Source: Acanthornis magna (taxonomy: Eukaryota; Chordata; Aves; Passeriformes; Acanthizidae). From it: 64,000 bases of DNA. The position numbers were made by a program, and so were the translations under genes. The notes beneath the pieces were generated by a model. It had not been told where the DNA came from and did no database searches. It saw nothing but the letters and a program-made list of their open reading frames with translations. The stretch lies in the NCBI GenBank assembly GCA_036785705.1, contig JAWUZG010000014.1:310001-374000 (forward strand), given 5' to 3'. Positions 11,612 through 22,379 of the stretch are shown in pieces; position 1 is the first letter of the stretch; every line of letters starts with the position of its first letter.

Positions 11612-12240
11612 CCTGCCTGGCACAGGAGGACCCTGGTCTCGCCTCAAAGACTCTTGCCCTCGCTCACAGTGAGGCTTCCAAGCGGCACTGAAAAGTTGGG
11701 CTGGTGCCGCTTGGTCAGAAATTCGCTTTCTCGCCCTTTTGATCCGCACAACAGACAGCTCTGGGCTGCTGCTGCCGCCTCTCGTGGACGCTGAGTCCAA
11801 CTGACCAACGGTCCAAGCCCAACGGAGCCTGGCCTGGGCAGTTGGGGTGGGGCAGTGCGGGTGGGGCTTCCTGCCGGGCCCGGCCAAGGGCGGCTCTGCC
11901 CGCGGCAGCCCCGAGCTGGACACACACGAGGCCAAGGCTCAGCTCCCTCCAGCTGCTGCCAAGGCTGTGCCTCCTGCAGCCCTGCCTGCGGTCAGCTGCC
12001 TTGGGCTCCAGAGGGGCACTTTGGTGGGAAGGTTCCTCTAGCGCTCGGCTTGGGCTCAGGGCCTGTTGTTGAGGCCTTCATCCTCCAGTGTTTTGTGGTG
12101 CAAATCAATGCCCTGGAGAGCTGGAAACAAACAAGTCCCTCTCTAGCCCATTTCACACACAGCAAACAGGATTAGCCTGGCCAGGCTGGACCAGGGCCAA
12201 GAGCAAAAGGCCACCACCCTGCATTTGCCCACAGCCAGCT
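11612..12240. other. 5' flank of gene copy A; no separate gene seen
   Basis: GC-rich sequence upstream of the proposed ATG stays open on the minus strand up to about 11,935 but has no ATG in frame before 11,611. It is probably 5' UTR or promoter. It matches copy B (36937-37310) until about 11,980, where the two copies abruptly diverge. I see no clear TATA box. Confidence 0.5.
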
Positions 12241-12620
12241 GTCCAGATGATGCCCAAGAATTGGGCAAGAAAATAAAACTCCATAGTCTCATGCCTATAG
12301 AGCACATGCTGTTCATTCAGTGCTGGGAGTGAGTGGGATAGCTCCACCAGAATGTCACTCTTCCATTCTTCGCTCACTACTAGCTTTTATACCTTTTTTA
12401 CTTAATCTGCCTATTATACTTTCATACCTTTCATATTGCAGCATATTTTCTAATCACGTCATTATGTAAGCCCTTGTAGCTCATGTGCAGTTCCTGCACG
12501 AGGTGGTCGTCAACCTCCTGCTGGTCATCTTTCGGTGAAGGCTCTTAAGCCTTCCTCGGGCTTCAACTTTTCACGCCTACTTCCTGTCCATGCTCTAGAA
12601 GATTCTAGAAGATCTAGTCT
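12240..12620 (-). mobile_element. LTR-like remnant
   Basis: On the minus strand there is a TATA box (GGTATAAAAGC near 12,390) followed about 110 bp later by a TTTTATTTTC stretch. The part around 12,505-12,570 resembles the U3 part of the well-bounded solo LTR at 51.1-51.6 kb (shared GGTCGT and TCTTCCTC-type blocks). I could not find clean TG/CA ends or a target duplication, so the limits are approximate. Confidence 0.35.
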
Positions 12621-12639
12621 GCTCAAATAGCCATGGTTC

Positions 12640-13440
12640 GCTTCTTTGCGGTGAGCTTGTTCTGCAACGCTTGCTGATTTCTAAAGAGTGCTTCATTTGC
12701 TTGCCCTGGTACAAAGTTGCTGCTCCCTTCTGCCTGGCTACTGCTGTAAGCATCTCTCCTTGCCTGGGCATCGCACACCAAGAAGGCCACTCGTGCCTTT
12801 GGATCTTTTTCTAAGCCATTGCCTGTGGATCTTATGGACCATCTCCTAGTGTTACTGCATTTTTGCCTTCTGCTGCTGCTGACCATAGCATCAACTGCCC
12901 TGGGAGTTCCTTCAGGGAACTTCACCAAAAGGGCTTCCAGCATTGCAGCGCTTGTGAGAACTTGTTGCTTCCCAGTTCTCCACTGTCCCTGTGGATTTTG
13001 CACCATTTCAGCCCTTGTGTCCATGGCCCTTCCCTCATGCCTACCCTGCAGCAGTGACAGTCACTGTCACCTCCCCCTGGCTGCACATCATTTGCCCAAG
13101 TGCTGCCCAAGGCAGCGGAGCTGGCTCAGGATCCCTGCTTGCTTCTGGCCTCCAGGATGACGTTCAGAGGGACACTTGGAGCGCTTCCTGAAGAACTCCC
13201 AGTGCCATGGGCTGTGCATTCCTCCTCCCCAGGTGGCTCCTGCTTGCAGTTCTCTGCCCAGGGGAGTCCCGTTTCCTCAGCAGGCCTTTGCAGCGAGTTC
13301 TTCCCGAGCGTGTGGCTCTGCTGCCATCGCCAATCTGCGTTTTCAGTGCCCAGCCTGACTGAGACTGGGCCATCTGCTGGGCATGGCTGGAGAATTTCAT
13401 GGCCAAAATCCTCCAGCACCATCACGTGTCCATCTGCTCA
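12640..13440. other. Segment paralogous to 38.1-38.95 kb; no convincing gene
   Basis: This lies just past the 3' UTR of the HSF-like gene. It is diverged from 38,100-38,950 but alignable by eye, for example around CTTTGCAGCG...GTGGCTCTGCTGCC at about 13,290 and 38,755. The minus strand is open for 133 codons (12623-13024), ending KRTMAI, but I recognise no domain, so it may be chance. The homology shows that the amplified unit once included this flank as well as the genes. Confidence 0.45.
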
Positions 13441-13469
13441 TTGCTTTGGACAGCACAAATCTACACCTA

Positions 13470-14214
13470 TTTCATTTGAAACATTTACTTTATTGCTGAT
13501 TGTTACACTGCTTGGTACTAATGTAGAAATATACACAACTACACTGAAGTTTAAAAATTGCATTTATTGCTGCCAATTGCTACACCCGCGTTGCCAATAT
13601 ATAAATCTACAAATATCAATTGAAGTTAAAAAAACTAATTTATTTTTACACTCATATTACGTAAATAGATACAAATACAAACTTCAGTTAAAAAAATTAA
13701 TTTATTGCAACCCTCTACAACCGCTCACTATACCCAAAGATCAATTGAAGTCTAAGAGTTTCATGTATTACATATTACTACAACTTAGCAGCCCATATAC
13801 GAATACAGAAATATCAATATCTGTCTCTAAGTAACCCTAGGCCTAGAAGAAAAGAAATAGAATTTCAAAACTATACAAATCCATGTGGATTTAAATATAA
13901 CTAAGGAAATATACAACCATAAAAATATACATGGTAAATATATAAGAAATCACATCTATTACATATAATAAGAAATATGTAAACATATACATAAGAATCC
14001 TATCAATATACAACTCTCAATAATACCCAAATAAAATAGTAAACTCTCAATAGTACCCAAATAAAAATCCATACAACCCCAACAATACAACTGTAAAGCT
14101 GTACAACTCTACACATATGTAAATATAACAAAGCATGGATGTAAATACCCCTATACTTGAAACTATCTAAGCACAATTCTGCACATCTAGAAACAGAACT
14201 AAATCAGGAGGGAT
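13470..14214 (-). repeat. AT-rich 3' UTR of the HSF-like gene with tandem ~60-76 bp units
   Basis: About five degenerate units repeat a core with TTTATT (AATAAA on the transcribed strand) followed by a CTACAAC-like block. Cores lie near 13,489, 13,562, 13,640, 13,703 and 13,766. The sequence continues as AT-rich DNA to the stop codon at 14,215. Each unit supplies a potential polyadenylation signal. Related blocks at 17.43-18.05 kb and 38.93-39.65 kb share the stretch GAGAAGTGCACCA.AGCCAAC and an AATAAA-type core. Confidence 0.6.
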
Positions 14215-15173
14215 TCAGCTGACGATGGTCACAGGCTCTCCCTTGGTCTCTTCCTCCTGTGCAGCGCAGCCCTCCTGGACAGGGACAGCAGGTGGGACAT
14301 CTGGGAAGCCAAGGGAACACGGAGTCAGTATGGGGACGTTTCCCTTGGCAGCAGCTGCACTTGTGTCAGGGAAGAGAAAATCTCCGAGGCTCCCCAGGAG
14401 GGTTAGAAAGCAAAAGCAGGCGGAGCGGGCCAGGCTGCTGTGAGCGCAGCCCCGGCGGGACTGTCCCGCAGCCCCCGGCAGCCCGGGGGGCACAGGCGGC
14501 ACAGCTGCCGGGCCCTGCCGGCACAGCTGCCTTGCCCAAGGACAGCCCCTGGGCCAGCCGGGGCAGCTGCGCTGAGCAGCCCCAGCACGGGCAGGGCCCG
14601 CTCCTGCCCAGCCGGGCAGTGCCCACGGCCAAAGCCCGCGCCAGCCTCGGCCAAAGCCCGCAGCTCGCAGCCCGTCTCACCGGCGCTGGGGGGCTGCCCG
14701 GCGGGGCCGGCCGGCAGCGGCTGCTCCCTGTGCAGCAGGTGGAAGCTGCAGGGAGGGCGCCTGAAGCCGCCCCGCCCGGCCGCCAGCCGCCGCTTCTTGG
14801 CGCTGCTGCGGCGCTTGACGCGGAGCAGGAGGTCGGGGCGGTCGCGGCGAAAGCTGGGGTGCCTGTAGTGCAGCCAGGCGCCGGCATCGCCCGGCACAGC
14901 CGCGCCGAGCCAGCCCGGCACCTTGCGGAAGCCGTAGCGGTAGAGCTGGCGCACGAAGCTGGCGAAGCGCGTGGCTCGGAAGGTGTGCGGGGCCGGGCCC
15001 TGGGCGCCGGGCGGGCTGAGCAGCTCCCGCTCGAAGAGCGAGCGCTCGATGAGCAGCCCCCGGGCCAGGCTGTCCCAGCGCACGGAGCGGACGCGGGGGC
15101 TGCTGAGCAGGCGCCACAGCTTGGCGGGGAAGGTGCGGGCGCTGAGGCCAGCGGGCAGCGGGAGCTCCTCCAT
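14215..15173 (-). CDS. HSF Y-linked-like heat shock factor, two exons, 192 aa
   Basis: Predicted nuclear DNA-binding protein of the heat shock factor family. Exon 1 (14681-15173) starts at an ATG in a good context (GGCATGG) and encodes MEELPLPAG followed by the winged-helix HSF domain at about residues 13-115: FPAKLWRLL, then RSVRWDS, the recognition region ATRFASFVRQLYRYGFRKV, and HYRHPSFRRDRPDLLLRVKRR. The exon ends at CCG/GTGAGA. Exon 2 (14215-14300) follows a strong acceptor (TTCCCTTGGCTTCCCAG) in matching phase and encodes 27 residues ending TIVS. There is no heptad-repeat trimerisation region, unlike HSF1-4. This short form resembles the HSFY/HSFX-like genes, which I recall as multicopy on avian scaffolds. 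The exon is very GC-rich, in sharp contrast to its AT-rich 3' UTR. Confidence 0.85.
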
Positions 15174-17290
15174 GCCGGGGCCGCTCGCCGTCTGTCGCCA
15201 CAGCGCGGGCCGGACTCGGCGGGGACGAGCGACACAAAGCCGCGGCTGCGGCACAGCGCGGGCACAGCCCCGGGGCGGCTCCCGGGGCGCTGCGGGCACG
15301 GCGGGGCGGGGCGGGGGGCAAAGCCTTTCTTGCTCTCGGGGAACTTTTCCTTCTTGCTTTGCTTTGCAGCACAGCCCTCCGAGGCGAGCGCAGCAAGTTG
15401 CAGAAAGGGCTCCAATTGAATCATCCCATGGGATGTTCCTGTGTGTCAAGTAAAAGCCACATCGCTCCTTCTCCTGCATGGCTGAAGGGAGGAAAAAGGT
15501 GTTAGGCTGAGTGGCTTCAGTATTTTGGTTGGGGTTGCTAACAGAGTTGCCCACTTCAAAGCAGGCAGGTCAAACGGGACAAGGGCAAATGATGAAAAGG
15601 AGAGACCTGAAGACTTTCTTTTGGCCTCCTGTCCAGCCAGCTGGCCGCTTCTTTCTCACAGTCTCTGCCTGTCTTTGGCACATTTTGCACATTTCTCATT
15701 CTTTGCAGTCAGCAGCAGCAACAGGAAGGATCAGCAATTTTGTTAGCATTGTCATCAAAGCTAAAATGCTGCCCCATGGGTGAATGTTGCTTTAGCCAAG
15801 GAATTAATGGCCTGTAGGTGTAGTGAACTCACACCAGTGTGTTCACCAAGAGGTTTTGCATTTTTCTTTCCTCGGTAATAACTTCATCTCTCCTTTCCCC
15901 CCCCCCCCCCCATCCGGGGAGAGTTAAAATGCAAAATCCTTCCTGCAGCCAAGTCCTTTCAATGGAGACTAACAAAGGAACTGTTCCAATGATCTGTGCT
16001 TAGGGTCACTTGTTATTTTTAGTTTAAATTCTCTCTTGAAGTAGAAACACTTCTGCATTCATAGCTGGGAAAAAATAGACTTTTTTCTCCCACTCTTTTA
16101 ATTTATACCTTTTTTATGCCTTCGCGTCATTTAAGCCTGAGGGCCCATATGACATGTCCAGTTGAATGGCATAAGCTCATTCCTCATACACAGAGGAGCT
16201 CAGAGACACAATGTGGAGAGACAGGGACAAATAACACCCAGTGCCAGCCACAGGGACTGAATGCTGCTGTGCTGTCACCTTATGTTCTAAATCAGGTCTG
16301 CTTTCTGCAGTGGCTTTGAGCTAAAAAAGCCAAGCAGAGACTGCAGGACAGGTAATTGGACTGTGACTGCAGTAACAGCAGTGCTCACATTCATGGCTCA
16401 GGAATGGCTTCATTTTCCATCAGGAATGTGCCTGCTCCACATCCAGATTGCAAGTCCTTACCTTGCAGGGACAGCAGGAGCCTCCTCTCTGCCACTGGCC
16501 TGTTCCTTTCCCTGGAGTCCCTTCAAGTGTTGGCAGCAGAAGCTCCTTGTTGCCTTGAGCCAAATGCGTGGCTGTGTCTTGGCCTTGGTTTGCCAGGTCT
16601 CTTTTCCCAAGCATTTGACTCACAGGCTTCTGCCCCAGCCCAGGGACATTTGTTATTTCCATCAGCAGATGGTTTTACACGATGAACCATTTTGGTTTTA
16701 CCAAAGAGGTGAATCGATAAGATTGTGGTGCTTTACTGTAAACCATGTCCCATTAAGACCAAGAACAAGCTGTTCCTGCAGCTGAGTTTATGGCTCTTCC
16801 TACGCTATTTATTCCACACTGCATGACTAAAGAAGAGAAATCCTTTTCCTTTTTAAGTTTAAGCTACAGCTCAGTGCAAATATATGTTAAAAGAGAATAA
16901 ATGCCATAATCCCCTTCTATTTTTCCATCAATATTGGATACCTCTCTGAAGGATACCGAACAACACAGAAATGTTGTGCATACAATGAAGAAAACATAAT
17001 CCAAAATTCCCTCTGGATGAAGAGGTTAGAAAACCTGTTTTAATCCTTGTCGGTGTTTCTCACCGAATCTAGTTAATCTGACAATAATGAAGCTGATTTT
17101 ATCCCCGCCGAGGCAGTTTTGCAATGAAGCAGCAGCGTGTCATGATGCTAAATAAGAACATGGCATTGCCTGTAATGTTCGCTGGTGCACAGCAGATCAG
17201 CACACAACAGCACAGACTGGGTCAGCACAGTTATTCCTCCCCACCCTCCCCTCCCCTGCCCTCTACAGCTGCGGTGCTGCCAGTGAGGGA
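15174..17290. other. Upstream of the HSF-like gene; no gene seen
   Basis: The first 200 bases are GC- and CpG-rich and probably form the promoter or 5' UTR of the HSF-like gene. No TATA box is evident. A run of about 15 C lies near 15,898-15,912. Beyond that the DNA is AT-leaning with only short chance frames; 16,356-16,785 is open in two frames but shows no domain. A polypyrimidine block (CCACCCTCCCCTCCCC) sits near 17,240. Confidence 0.5.
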
Positions 17291-18236
17291 GTTCTAGAGA
17301 TGGACCACAACTCTAAAGAGAAATTATTTCAGATTAATGTTTCACAGGCAGGACAGGTTCTATTACCCACAGATTGACAGACCTGTGAGGAATGAGGTGC
17401 CACAGCCTGTCATACACTCGTCCAAGCAGAAGGATCAGTGACAAAATAGGGACAAACACCAACACGGTCACTAATCATGGAAATGAGAAGTGCACCATAG
17501 CCAACATCAGTTTAAAAAAGAAAGAAAGTTTATTACAGATTGCTACAAACTCGCTGCTTATGTACAATGATCAATTTGAGGTCAAAGCTGGCTACAGAAT
17601 GGTACAACTCTGCTGACCATACAGAAAGACACAAATATCCATTTCAGTGCTCATAATCAAGTATATTATAGGTTTCAAAATAGTGCACATATATATAAGT
17701 ATGTATATAGAGAACCAAACATTGCTTGAACCATCTAAATATGCACAGAGCAGAAACGAAACTGTACAAATCTACACATGTGTACATTGGATTTTATACA
17801 TGTCTGAACATAACAGTCTATGGTATATAAATATATTGACATCTGTATAAAAATAACTATACACAGAGTGAAATTTTACGTATCTATACAAATACCAGTG
17901 TAGCCACTTAACTTCCATAAACCTGTAATTCAATAAATACATTGGAATAGCTATCTAGCTCTATACACACACAAATAGAACTTGAGGAATATGGAAAGAT
18001 AACAATCTACAGGCAGAAAGATAACTGGATACATGGATGGGTAGGACAAGATGGAGAAGGAAGCCGGCCGGCCCATTTCCCCACGCTCCCCCTCGGTCGC
18101 TTAGTCCTGCACAAAGCAGCCCTTGTGGAAATGGAGAGCACATGAAGATCTGGAAAGCAAAGGGAATCCTGAGCCACGTCTAGTGTGCCCTCAGCCCCAC
18201 CACAGCCGCGGCCTTCCCAGTCCCTTCTCCGCGCCG
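17290..18236 (-). pseudogene. Remnant of an HSF-like gene: 3' UTR and terminal exon
   Basis: 17,430-18,050 resembles the 3' UTR of the intact HSF-like gene and contains an AATAAA-type signal (minus strand) near 17,529. At 18,149 a TTGCTTTCCAG acceptor is followed by sequence aligning with the last HSF exon (GATCTTCATGTGCTC versus GATGTCCCACCTGCTG), but the frame and stop are lost. The DNA-binding exon is missing. At about 18,236 the sequence switches within a few bases into the RhoGAP cassette array, so the remnant is truncated by a recombination junction. Confidence 0.6.
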
Positions 18237-19987
18237 TCTTCTTGGCACACGTCTGGCAGTGAGGGACATGCATGGGGACATCTTTTTGCCTGGGGCTGCT
18301 CGTCTGCTCAGCTTGCAGGGCCTCTTTGCTCTTCCTGGCGCTGCATTGTCTGAGTCTTCTGCTGCCACTCCTCCTCTTCTTCCTCGCTGGCTCATAGACC
18401 CTGTCACCTACCCAGGCCTCTTCTCACTGTTGTTTCCTTCCCTTCTCTTCTGCCTGGGGGTACCCTGCAAGCTGTTACATGCAAAGTCGGATTAGCTAGG
18501 GAAAGGCAGGAGCCACGAGCTAAGTCTCTTCTTGTTGGAGCATCTGTGAGCAGATTTTACTTGCTTGACTCAGAAGGGCTCGTCAGGGCTTCAGCCTTTG
18601 CCAGGGACTATGTGGAGCACTTGCAGGTGCTTGGAGGCAAATCTGGAGATGCCAAAAGCAGAAATTGTGGAGGTGAGAGGTGGCAAGAGACAGCCTGGAG
18701 GAATAAGCAACAATCGCAAAAGAGACACCTTAGCTGCATGGAAAAGACATTGCATTGCATCAGCTCCCTCTCACTCGCACAGTACCACTGCCCCCAAAGA
18801 GACTGGAGGCAGCTGGCATGAGCTGGCATCTGAGCACAAGCTCCCTCAAACTGACTCTGCTCGCCACTGCCGCTTTCATTTGCAAGTCTTTTTTCCAATC
18901 TTGACGCTCCTGCCTAAAGCATTGCAGAAGCAACCTGAGCAGTTTGCACTTGCATGTGTCAATGCAGGGGCAGGCGGGCAGGAAGGAAGGAAGGAAGCAA
19001 GCAAGCAGGAAGCAAGGAATGCGAGAGGCTCCAGAGATGGGCTGTCAGCAGGAGGCACAACAGCTCCCTTGGACTCAAGAGGAAGTCCCCACCTGTCCAG
19101 AATGCATTGTGCCCAGGTGTGTGCAGCTGACATACCTCTGCTTTTTGGGCCTGCAGCAGCATGGGCTCTGTGCCATCTTCTTCTTCTTCTTGCATATCTG
19201 GCAGCCAGGTGAGTGCACGGGGACAGCTCTGTGCCTGGGGCTCCTCATTGTCTTGGCTTGCAGGGCCACTTTGCTTTTCCTGGCACAGCTCTGAGAAGCA
19301 AAAGCATTTGCAGCCAAGCAATGTCTCGGAAGACAAGAACAAAGCAAGCTAAACTCACAGGGAAGCCCTATGCCACTTGTCTGCTGGATGCGGAGATTGC
19401 AGGGACCCCCAGTGCCAGGCTGGGACAAGCCTCCCTTCCTGCTCCTACCTGTGCATATCTCTGAAGGTGCAGGTGACTCTTCCTGGCCAGCAGTCTTCTC
19501 CCAGAAGATGTCCTCCAAGTTCAGAATCATGTAATCCACCAGCACCTTCACCTGCACACAGGAAAGCCTTGCTCTCAGCCCTGGGGCCTGACAGCGTGCC
19601 AAGCAGCACCTGCCATCACTGCTGAGCCTTGCCTCTGCACACAAGGCACTGCCTCTTGCAGGGGCAGCTCTTGCAGGCAGCTCCTGCAGCAGCCTTGGCT
19701 GCAGAGAGGCGCTGCCAGGCACAGGCACCTCTGGGCAGCCAAGCTGCCGTGGGCCGGCCAGGCTGCAGCTGGCTGCTGAGGACAGCATTACCTTGTCATT
19801 CTCAGCCATCATGGCTTCCAAGTTCAGCTGCTCCTCCTGTGCTGGGCTCAGCAGGCTTGGCCCCAGGCAGATGGCCAGGTTGCTGCAGCTCATTCGGCTG
19901 CTGGATGCGTGCTGGCCGATATCTTGCAGCAGTGCCAGCAGCTGCTTGAGGAGGAGAAGGTTGGCTGCAGGCAACTTCATGGCCACC
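18236..19987 (-). pseudogene. Duplicated RhoGAP exon cassette B7 (type a), truncated distal end
   Basis: Last cassette of the copy B array. E1 (19792-19987), E2 (19449-19551) and E3 (about 19136-19290) are open with consensus splice sites. E4 lies near 18,554-18,645 with its GTAAAA donor changed to GTAAAT. The hybrid E5/E3 block is cut off at about 18,236 against HSF-like 3' sequence, so its splice donor is gone. It is closely similar to cassettes A3 and B5. An exon reading past the junction would run into the HSF-like terminal exon and could use its polyadenylation signals, though this is inference. Confidence 0.62.
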
Positions 19988-21244
19988 CTGAGGGAAGAGG
20001 AAGGCAACGTTCATCACCAGGACCAGGTGTCCCACAGATGCAGCATAGTGTGGAAAGAGGGAAAAAGCAGCATCTCCCTCTCAAATACCAAGACACCTAC
20101 CTCAATATCCATGGACCTCCAAATTTAGTAAGAAAGGTCTCCAGAATGAAGAGGTGACCTCAAAACTTTTAACTATAATCAGCTGGAACTTGAGGGGGAG
20201 GCACTTCGGCTGCCCCATCTTCACAGCCTCTCCCTTGGCCGCTTTGCTCCATGCACAGCACTCCTCCTGCAGAGGTACAAGCACATGGCCATGGAGGAAG
20301 CCAAGGGCTGCAGAGCCCCTGCAGAGCTGCCGTGGAGCTCTTGCCAAGCCCTGACCAGCAGCAGCCCTTGCTGGCCCTTGTCAGCACCTTGGGCTGACTT
20401 GGGGCAGTGCAGAGGGAAAGGTGAGCAGCAGAGGCAGGCGCTTCCATACCTGAAATACTTGAGCTGCCACAGTGTCCTGATTGTATGAGACTTCTTTTGT
20501 CTCTCTTCCTCCTCTTCCTTACTGTCTGGTATTCTCTGTCTCTTCTCCAGGCCTCTTCTTCTGGACTTTTCCTTCTCTTTTCCTCTGCCTGGGGGTAACC
20601 TGCAAGCCTTTCCATGCATGGTTGGATTGGCTAGGCATAGTCAGGAACCATGAGCTAAGTCTCTTCTTCTTTGAGCATCTGTGAGCTGCTTTTACCTGCT
20701 TGACTCAGAAGGGCTTGTCAGGGCTTCAGCCTTTGCCAGGGACACTGTGGAGGACTTGCAGGTGCTTGCAGGCAAATCTGGAGGTGCCTAGAGCAGAAAT
20801 TGTGGAGGTGAGAGGTGGCAAGAAACAGCCTGGCGAAGTAAGGCATGGGCTGCAAAATCACTCTCTCAGATGCACAGAGCAGACGCTGCTTTGCATCAGC
20901 CCCCACTCGCACGGTTCAGCTGCCCCCAGGGAGATTGGACGCAGCTGGCAGGAGCTGGCATCTGAGCACAAGCTCCCTCATGTGCACATCTCCCCACCTC
21001 CCACGTTCATTTGCAAGGCTCTTGTCCACATGCCTAAAGCATTGCAGAAGCAACCTGAGCAGTTTGCGCTTGCAAGTGTCAGCGCAGGGACTGCAAGGCA
21101 GGCAGGAAGCAAGCAAAGAAGCAAAGAATGAGAAAGGCTCAAGAGATGGGCTGTCAGCAGGAGGCACAACAGCTCCCTTGGCCTCATGAGAAAGAGCTCG
21201 CCTGTCTGGGATTCTTTGTGCCCGGGGATGTGCAGCTGACATAC

Positions 21245-22096
21245 CTCCACCTTTTGGGCCTGCAGCAGCATGGGCTCTGTGCCTTCTTCTTGGCAGACGT
21301 CTGGCAGCGAGTGGGATGCATGGGAAGAGCTTTGTGCCTGGGGCTCCTCATTGTCTTGGCTTGCAGAGCCACTTTGGTCTCTGTGGTACAGCTCTAGAAA
21401 TTAAAAGCAAAAGCATTTGCAGCCAAGCGATGTCTTGGAAGACAAGAATACACAAAGAAAAATCCACAAGTGAACACTGCACCTCTCGTCTGCCGGATGC
21501 GGAGATTGCAGTGACCCCCAGTGCCAGGCTGGGACAAGCCTCCCTTCCTGCTCCTACCTGTGCATATCTCTGTGGGTGCGGGTGACTCTTCCTGGCCAGC
21601 AGTCTCCTCCCAGAAGATCTCCTCCAAGTTCAGCATCATCAAGTCCACCAGCACCTTCACCTGCACACAGGAAAGCCTTGCTCTCAACCCTGGGGCCTGA
21701 CAGTGTGCCAAGCAGCACCTGCCATCACTGCTGAGCCTTGCCTCTGCACACAAGGCACTGCCTCTTGCAGGGGCAGCTCTTGCAGGCAGCTCCTGCACCA
21801 GCCTTGGCTGCAGAGAGGCGCTGCCAGGCACAGGCACCTCTGGGCAGCCAAGCTGCCGTGGGCTGGCCAGGCTGCAGCCGGCTGCTGAGGACAGCATTAC
21901 CTTGTCATTCTCAGCCACCATGGCTTCCAAGTTCAGCTGCTCCTCCTGTGCTGGGCTCAGCAGGCTTGGCCCCAGGCAGATGGCCAGGTTGCTGCAGCTC
22001 ATTCGGCTGCTGGATGTGTGCTGGCCGATGTCTTGCAGCAGTGCCAGCAGCTGCTTGAGGGAGAGCAGGTTGGCTGCTGGCAACTTCATGGCCACC
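21245..22096 (-). pseudogene. Duplicated RhoGAP exon cassette B6 (type b)
   Basis: E1 (21901-22096), E2 (21558-21660) and E3 (21245-21393) are open. The region from about 21,172 to 23,220 is nearly identical to 1-2,050, so this is the counterpart of cassette A4. E4 and E5 of this unit lie in the following 20.4-20.9 kb stretch. E5 there encodes a Lys/Arg/Glu-rich segment (KEEEEERQKKS) and E6 ends RPRERL then TGA near 20,219. Confidence 0.65.
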
Positions 22097-22379
22097 CTGA
22101 GGGAACAGGAAGACATTCATCAGCAGGGCCATGCTGCCCACATGCGCAGCAGAGTGGGGGAAAAAGGGGAAAAAGTAGCACTTCCCTCTGCAAATAGCAA
22201 TAGGCCTATCTCGATATCCATGGACCTCCAACTTTGGAAAGAAAGGCCTCCAGAATGAAATCTTTTTCTCAAAAATTATAACTATAAACATCTGGAAACA
22301 GAACTAGAGGGAGAGGCACACCGGCTGCCCCATCTTCACAGCTTCTCCCTTGGCAGCATCGCCCCACGCACAGCACTCC

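Noticed and set aside
14259..15419. Plus-strand frame of 386 codons
   Set aside because: GC-rich shadow opposite the HSF-like exon, with Ala/Gly/Arg-rich composition and no domain.
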